A DNA stretch of 43,267 nt from SIG603 sp964370405 (lineage in GTDB: Bacteria > Bacillota > Clostridia > Oscillospirales > Acutalibacteraceae): contig CAYJJB010000005.1 in assembly GCA_964370405.1 (NCBI GenBank), positions 1-43,267 on the forward strand, read 5' to 3'. Under the pieces are notes generated by a model. That model saw nothing but the letters and a program-made list of their open reading frames with translations. It did not search any database and had not been told where the DNA came from. Both the position numbers and the translations under genes were made by a program. Shown here one piece after another: positions 39,155 through 43,267 of this stretch; within the stretch, counting starts at the first letter, position 1; every line of letters begins with the position of its first letter.

Positions 39155-39157
39155 ACA
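39071..39157. repeat. Palindrome-heptad repeat element, copy E7
   Basis: GAACGCATTATATGCGTTC (39081-39099), AGTGAAG heptads and AAATGCTACGCATTT (39126-39140), the same as E6. Confidence 0.68.
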
Positions 39158-39230
39158 AAACCACAATTTTATTGTAGGGAACCACGTTTCGTTGTTTGCA
39201 GTGCTTTGACAAAACAAAGGAAGGTATATT

Positions 39231-40667
39231 ATGAAAAAGTTTGTATCAATATTTTTAAGCATAAGTTTAATATTACTTGTCGCATGTCAAAATGAGCAAG
39301 CTGATATTTATTCTGCTCACATGACTGCGGTGGAGGAAAAACCGCAAGACAGTAATGTGGAGGAAAATGAAAGTACTGGCGACGGGCTTTCTGGCACGCT
39401 TTTGCTGTCTGCTTTAGACGCACCAGGTGACTATTCCAATTGGTCGAGTTTAGCAGATGGATTTATGGAACTTCACCCAAATGTAGAAGTTATTGCGGTA
39501 AACGAAAACGGAATGGGATTTGACCCTACCGCTTCAAGAGAAGAAAATCTTATTAAAATTGAGAAATATAAGACAGATTTAAATATTAGTCTTGTGTCAG
39601 GAAATGCGCCTGATATTATTTTTAATGAGAGTTATATTCTTTCAGATATTTTACCAAGTGGTATGCTTATGGATTTAAATGAATTTATAGAAAATGATGA
39701 AACATTTATTGAAGAAGACTTTTATATGAACGTCATAAAATCAACTGAGATGGGTGGCGCTTTAACAGCTATTCCCACAGGTTTTTACAGCAACGCCGTG
39801 CGCTTTAATACGAATATGTTAGATGCCGCAGGAATAAGTTTAGATGGTGTTGAAACGGTGGATTATAAACTAATATTAGAAAATTATAATAAGGTAGTGG
39901 ATAGCGGAGAAGTTCCAAGCTTAAAAAGTATTGAAAGATATGCGGCGTATTCACAGCATCTCTACGTGACAGACGAAATATGTGCATCTATAGATTTTGA
40001 AAACTTTACATCTAACTTTGATACAGAAAACTTTAGAAACTGCTTAATTCAAATGAAAGAGTATATAGATAGCATGGGCACCGTAGTAGAAGAGGAATAT
40101 GATGAGCTATACCGTGTGTTTGATAAAGATAATCATCTTGTAGAATCGACATATACATTTTTATATCAAGATATAGAAAAAACTATGATGGAGTATGCAA
40201 ATGCAAGTGAACCTTATCCATTTGTGACATCAACAGGAAAGCACATTGTGAGCCTAGGTGCACTTATGGCCATACCACAAACTGCCAAAAATCCGGAACT
40301 TGCATGGGAATTTATTAAATACTGTACATATGAAAGTGAAAAAGTGGCAACATTTTATGACTGGGAAAAAGTTGGCAGATGGGACGGTGACAGATTTGAA
40401 GGAAGAATACCTGTAAATAGAGGAAATTTTGAAAAATATGTTAAACTAACTCTTAATGGCTATCCCGAATATATGGAAGAAAACCTTATAAAGTTCATTG
40501 ACGAAGCCACAAGTTTGGAAATACAGCAAAGCTTTATGTTTCAAACTTTAATAGATGACATATGGGAAAATATAGTAAGTGAATATTATAATGGTTTGTT
40601 GACCATTGATGAATGTATCAGCGCTATAAGTGAAAGGACAGACATTTACTTTGCAGAAATAAGCTAA
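39231..40667 (+). CDS. Extracellular solute-binding lipoprotein, diverged paralogue
   Basis: The 478-residue protein is a paralogue of the two preceding ones. The signal peptide and lipobox (ISLILLVACQNEQADIYSA, Cys19) and the segments FMELHPNVEVI, LVSGNAPDIIFNES, LMDLNEFIENDE and MAIPQTAKNPELAWEFIKYC are shared, while the binding-site middle has diverged. It probably binds a different or modified ligand. The ribosome site is AAAGGAAGG. It is followed after 21 bases by a Gfo/Idh/MocA dehydrogenase, so sugar or sugar-acid metabolism is plausible but not shown. Confidence 0.87.
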   Translation: MKKFVSIFLSISLILLVACQNEQADIYSAHMTAVEEKPQDSNVEENESTGDGLSGTLLLSALDAPGDYSNWSSLADGFMELHPNVEVIAVNENGMGFDPTASREENLIKIEKYKTDLNISLVSGNAPDIIFNESYILSDILPSGMLMDLNEFIENDETFIEEDFYMNVIKSTEMGGALTAIPTGFYSNAVRFNTNMLDAAGISLDGVETVDYKLILENYNKVVDSGEVPSLKSIERYAAYSQHLYVTDEICASIDFENFTSNFDTENFRNCLIQMKEYIDSMGTVVEEEYDELYRVFDKDNHLVESTYTFLYQDIEKTMMEYANASEPYPFVTSTGKHIVSLGALMAIPQTAKNPELAWEFIKYCTYESEKVATFYDWEKVGRWDGDRFEGRIPVNRGNFEKYVKLTLNGYPEYMEENLIKFIDEATSLEIQQSFMFQTLIDDIWENIVSEYYNGLLTIDECISAISERTDIYFAEIS

Positions 40668-40688
40668 TCGCTAAAAAGGAGGGTAATA

Positions 40689-41766
40689 ATGGCATATAAA
40701 GTAGGAATAGTTGGAAACGGGTGGAGGGCTAACACTTTTTTGAAAATATGTGAGGAACTACCCAAGATATTCAGCTTTAGTGGAATGTTATTTAGAAACG
40801 AGGAAAAGGCAGAGGCATTTTCAAAAAAACATCCTAAAATGGCATTTACAGATTATAAAAAATTCTATGAAGAAGAATTTGACTTTGTTATTGTTGCAGT
40901 GAGCCGAAATGCTACCTTAAAGCACTGCAAACAGGCTATGGAAGGCGGTGTGCCAGTGCTTTGCGAAACTCCTCCTGGTGATGGCGAAGAAGAGCTAATT
41001 GAAATTTTAAGACTTAAAAGAAAACTGGGTGCAAAAGTGCAGGTTTTAGAACAATATTTTAAACAGCCCTACCATAGTGCAGTGCAAAAATTTATTAAAA
41101 GTGGAAAAATGGGCGAGGTATCAAACGTCACACTTTCAATGATTCACGACTACCATGCGCTTAGTATGATGAGAAAATATTTGGGAGTAGGCTTTCAAAA
41201 CTGCACGGTTAAGGCAGAAATGTATAAATTCCCTGTAACAGAAACAGCAGGGCTTTCGGGTCTTATCCATGATGGGGAAGTGAAGATGGCAGAGCATAAA
41301 CGAGCGGTGTTTAAGTTTGATGGCGGAAAAGTAGGATTTTATAATTTTGCAGGCACTCAGTATTTTAATTATCTAAGGAAAAGACATTTAAAAATTCAAG
41401 GAGTAAGGGGAGAGATAAGTAATTTGGATTTTTGCTATCTAAGTGAGGAAAATCTACCGATTGAGGCTAAGCTACAGCGCCACAATTTAGGTGAATTTTC
41501 AAATCTTGAGGGATATTCTTTAAGAGGCCTTAGTTTAAACGGCGAGTATCTATATAAAAATCCATATGAAGAACAGCGATTTAATGATGATGAAATAGCA
41601 ATTGCTAGCATTATGGAGGGCATGGGCAAATATGTAAAAGGCGGAGAAGAAATCTACCCCTTAGAAGAGGCGNNNNNNNNNNTATTTGTACTTATGCATG
41701 GATAAATCCGTGAAAACTGGGGAAAGCGTGGAAATAATTAATTTTATTGATAAAGATAAAATATGA
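40689..41766 (+). CDS. Gfo/Idh/MocA family oxidoreductase, interrupted by assembly gap
   Basis: The N-terminal Rossmann fold is clear (MAYKVGIVGNGWRANTFLKICEEL; DFVIVAVSRNATLKHCKQAMEGGVPVLCETPPG), followed by a Gfo/Idh-type C-terminal domain (QYFKQPYHSAVQKFIKSGKMGEV, then TETAGLSGLIHDGEVKMAEHKRAVFKFDGG). Ten N at 41673-41682 break the frame. After the gap, YLYLCMDKSVKTGESVEIIN in another frame gives the expected C-terminus and a stop at 41764-41766. The gap is therefore not truly 10 bases long; 9 bases would restore a 358-residue protein. Members use NAD(P) to oxidise sugars or inositols. The N-terminal codons follow AAAGGAGGG. The exact substrate is unknown. Confidence 0.85.
41673..41682. 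other. Assembly gap (10 N)
   Basis: Ten undetermined bases inside the oxidoreductase gene. The coding frames on either side differ by one, so the N count is a placeholder. Confidence 0.99.
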
Positions 41767-41779
41767 AAGAAGGATACAA

Positions 41780-42397
41780 ATGAAAGTTATTTTAATCAAC
41801 GGAAGTCCAAACTCAAAGGGTTGCACATTTACGGCTTTGTCCGAGGTGGCAAGCGCTTTAAATTTAGAGGGCATAGACACGGAGATTATCCATGTAGGAA
41901 ACAAGGATATAAGGGGCTGTATAGCGTGTGGTAAATGTAGGATTAGCGGTAAATGTGTATTTAACGACATTGTAAACGAGGCCGCTATAAAGTTTGCTGA
42001 ATGTGACGGCATGGTCATTGGTTCACCCGTGTATTACGCAAGCGCAAACGGCACTTTAGTTTCGTTTTTAGATAGACTGTTTTACAGCATGTCAGAAGAT
42101 AAGACCATGAAAGTCGGTGCGGCTGTAGTGAGCGCAAGACGAGGAGGAACCACGGCGACTTTTGACGAGCTTAATAAATATTTTACGATATCAAGCATGC
42201 CCGTAGCCCCTAGCCAGTACTGGAACATGGTGCATGGCTTTACGGCAGAAGATGTCAAAAAAGACGAAGAAGGACTACAAACCATGAGAGTTTTAGGAAA
42301 AAACATGGCATTTCTTATGAAGAGTATAAGTTTAGGAAAAGAAAAATACGGCCTTCCTGAAAAAGAAGAACGCGTGTTTACACATTTTATTAGATAA
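41780..42397 (+). CDS. Flavodoxin-fold NADPH-dependent FMN reductase with Cys4 motif (iron-sulfur flavoprotein-like)
   Basis: The 205-residue protein has the flavodoxin-like fold of the NADPH-dependent FMN reductase family: MKVILINGSPNSKGCT (FMN phosphate loop), then GMVIGSPVYYASANGTLVSFLDRLFY and VGAAVVSARRGGT. Cys47, 50, 53 and 59 form CX2CX2CX5C, the compact motif of iron-sulfur flavoproteins that binds a [4Fe-4S] cluster. The ATG at 41780 has AGAAGGA upstream; an in-frame start 33 bases earlier overlaps the oxidoreductase end and is not preferred. It probably transfers electrons under anaerobic conditions; partners are not known. Confidence 0.88.
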   Translation: MKVILINGSPNSKGCTFTALSEVASALNLEGIDTEIIHVGNKDIRGCIACGKCRISGKCVFNDIVNEAAIKFAECDGMVIGSPVYYASANGTLVSFLDRLFYSMSEDKTMKVGAAVVSARRGGTTATFDELNKYFTISSMPVAPSQYWNMVHGFTAEDVKKDEEGLQTMRVLGKNMAFLMKSISLGKEKYGLPEKEERVFTHFIR

Positions 42398-42409
42398 AAG
42401 GAGGCTTTT

Positions 42410-42712
42410 ATGAAATTATTAAAACAAAGGAAAAAAGTTGCTATCGCGGCCGCTATAGTGCTAATACTTGAAATACTCATATGGGTAGTTTATTTTGCTG
42501 TAGTTAGAGGTTACAGCCTTGAGGAAGTTGCTACGGTAGAGTGGATAATAAAATTTAAAAACGGAGTGGAAATTACTGCAGGCATTCTTTTAATTGTAGA
42601 AATACTGCTTGTAGGAAAATTATTTTGGATTTTAGGAAAATTATTTTGGAATGATAGTGGGCCGGACGAGAACCTACAATTGTTTTCAGAGGACCCGAGA
42701 AATAGACCTTAG
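42410..42712 (+). CDS. Small two-span membrane protein of unknown function
   Basis: The 100-residue protein has a basic N-terminus (MKLLKQRKK), a first span (VAIAAAIVLILEILIWVVYFAVV), a short loop, and a second span (VEITAGILLIVEILLVGKLFWILG), with a polar, proline-containing C-terminal tail. AAAGGAGG lies upstream of the ATG. It follows the flavodoxin-like gene by 12 bases and precedes the LysR gene by 44, so it may be co-transcribed with the former. I do not recognise the family. Confidence 0.7.
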   Translation: MKLLKQRKKVAIAAAIVLILEILIWVVYFAVVRGYSLEEVATVEWIIKFKNGVEITAGILLIVEILLVGKLFWILGKLFWNDSGPDENLQLFSEDPRNRP

Positions 42713-42756
42713 CAGGCGGAAAAAGAGCTTTGATTAGCCTAAAATAAAGGAGAAAA

Positions 42757-43267
42757 ATGGAACTTAGAGTATTAAATTATTTTTTAGAAGTAGCAAGAGA
42801 AGAGAATATAACTAAGGCGGCACAGCTACTGCACATTACTCAACCTACTCTATCAAGGCAAATTGCAAGCCTTGAAGAAGAACTTGGTGTAGAGCTTTTT
42901 ACAAGGAGTAATCACAGTATAAACCTTACAGAAGAAGGATTGCTACTTAAAAGACGAGCAGAAGAAATAATAACACTATCAGAAAAGACAAAGGCAGAGC
43001 TTTTGAGCAGTAGCACAGAGCTCAGTGGAGAAATATCTATAGGCTGTGGCGAGTTAAAGACAGTTGAGTTTATTGCTAAAGTTATGGCAAAACTGCAAAA
43101 AAAATATCCTCTTGTAACTTTTACAATGATTAGCGGAAATGCAGATGAAATTAAATCTCGCATTGAAAGCGGTTTGCTTGACATAGGACTTTTAAATAAA
43201 CCTGTTGATACAGACAAATATGAAAGCATAGATATTCCAATAAAAGATATCCGTGGGGCTTTACTTT
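42757..43267 (+). CDS. LysR family transcriptional regulator (cut by window edge)
   Basis: 170 codons are open to the right edge. The N-terminal winged helix-turn-helix is typical of LysR: MELRVLNYFLEVAREENITKAAQ with the recognition region LHITQPTLSRQIASLEEELGVELFTRSNH. The effector-binding domain begins at about residue 90 (GEISIGCGELKTVEFIAKVM, then SRIESGLLDIGLL). The ATG at 42757 follows AAAGGAG. LysR proteins often control adjacent genes, here perhaps the flavodoxin-like gene; that gene lies on the same strand, so this is not a divergent pair. Confidence 0.92.
   Translation, partial: MELRVLNYFLEVAREENITKAAQLLHITQPTLSRQIASLEEELGVELFTRSNHSINLTEEGLLLKRRAEEIITLSEKTKAELLSSSTELSGEISIGCGELKTVEFIAKVMAKLQKKYPLVTFTMISGNADEIKSRIESGLLDIGLLNKPVDTDKYESIDIPIKDIRGALL

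Noticed and set aside
36003..40667. Mobile element carrying the lipoprotein genes
   Set aside because: No transposase, integrase or terminal inverted repeats. The direct duplication and shared spacers fit unequal recombination.

Overview
The window is low-GC DNA with strong AGGAGG-type ribosome binding sites, frequent TTG/GTG starts and canonical TTGACA-17-TATAAT-like promoters. An IspH-ribosomal protein S1 fusion, a type III glutamine synthetase, an ANTAR nitrogen regulator, a multi-subunit [FeFe] hydrogenase and an indolepyruvate:ferredoxin oxidoreductase point to a strictly anaerobic, amino-acid-fermenting member of the Clostridia (Firmicutes), possibly gut-associated. A run of ten N marks it as a scaffolded assembly. 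I see no rRNA, tRNA, CRISPR array or transposase.

Layout. (1) 1-5512, nitrogen: asnA and glnN on the minus strand face a plus-strand operon of glutamine synthetase, an ANTAR antiterminator and CTP synthase. Both divergent leaders carry a promoter, a hexaloop hairpin and an overlapping terminator, so the ANTAR protein probably controls both directions. (2) 5513-8993, minus strand: pcp, tatD, metG and an unannotated 34-residue membrane peptide. (3) 9123-16346, plus strand: a PfkB-type pyridoxal/pyridoxamine kinase, then paaK-iorA-iorB-paaK-ACT, a module for fermenting aromatic amino acids, then a dCMP deaminase. (4) 16351-16601: a small inverted-repeat element between two identical terminator palindromes. 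(5) 16604-24158: a PAS-GGDEF-GAF diguanylate cyclase on the minus strand, divergent from hydC-hydB-hydA, in which HydB is fused to a GltD/NfnB-like flavoprotein. (6) 24258-32056, minus strand: secDF and the housekeeping run rpiR-flavoprotein-cmk-plsC-ispH/rpsA. (7) 32263-34361, minus strand: a three-gene operon of unknown function (DUF5685 protein, J-domain protein with a Cys-rich tail, polytopic membrane protein). (8) 34566-35911: NfeD and an SPFH/slipin protein. (9) 36003-41766: two identical tandem copies of a solute-binding lipoprotein gene, a diverged third copy, and a Gfo/Idh/MocA dehydrogenase cut by the assembly gap. (10) 41780-43267: an iron-sulfur flavodoxin-like protein, a small membrane protein and the start of a LysR regulator.

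The most notable observations are the paired ANTAR-type leaders around the glutamine synthetase/ANTAR genes, squalene/phytoene-synthase-like aspartate motifs in the DUF5685 protein, the HydB-GltD fusion beside a hydrogenase with a variant H-cluster motif, and a family of heptad-armed palindromic repeats that run into the ends of genes and flank the recently duplicated lipoprotein gene.
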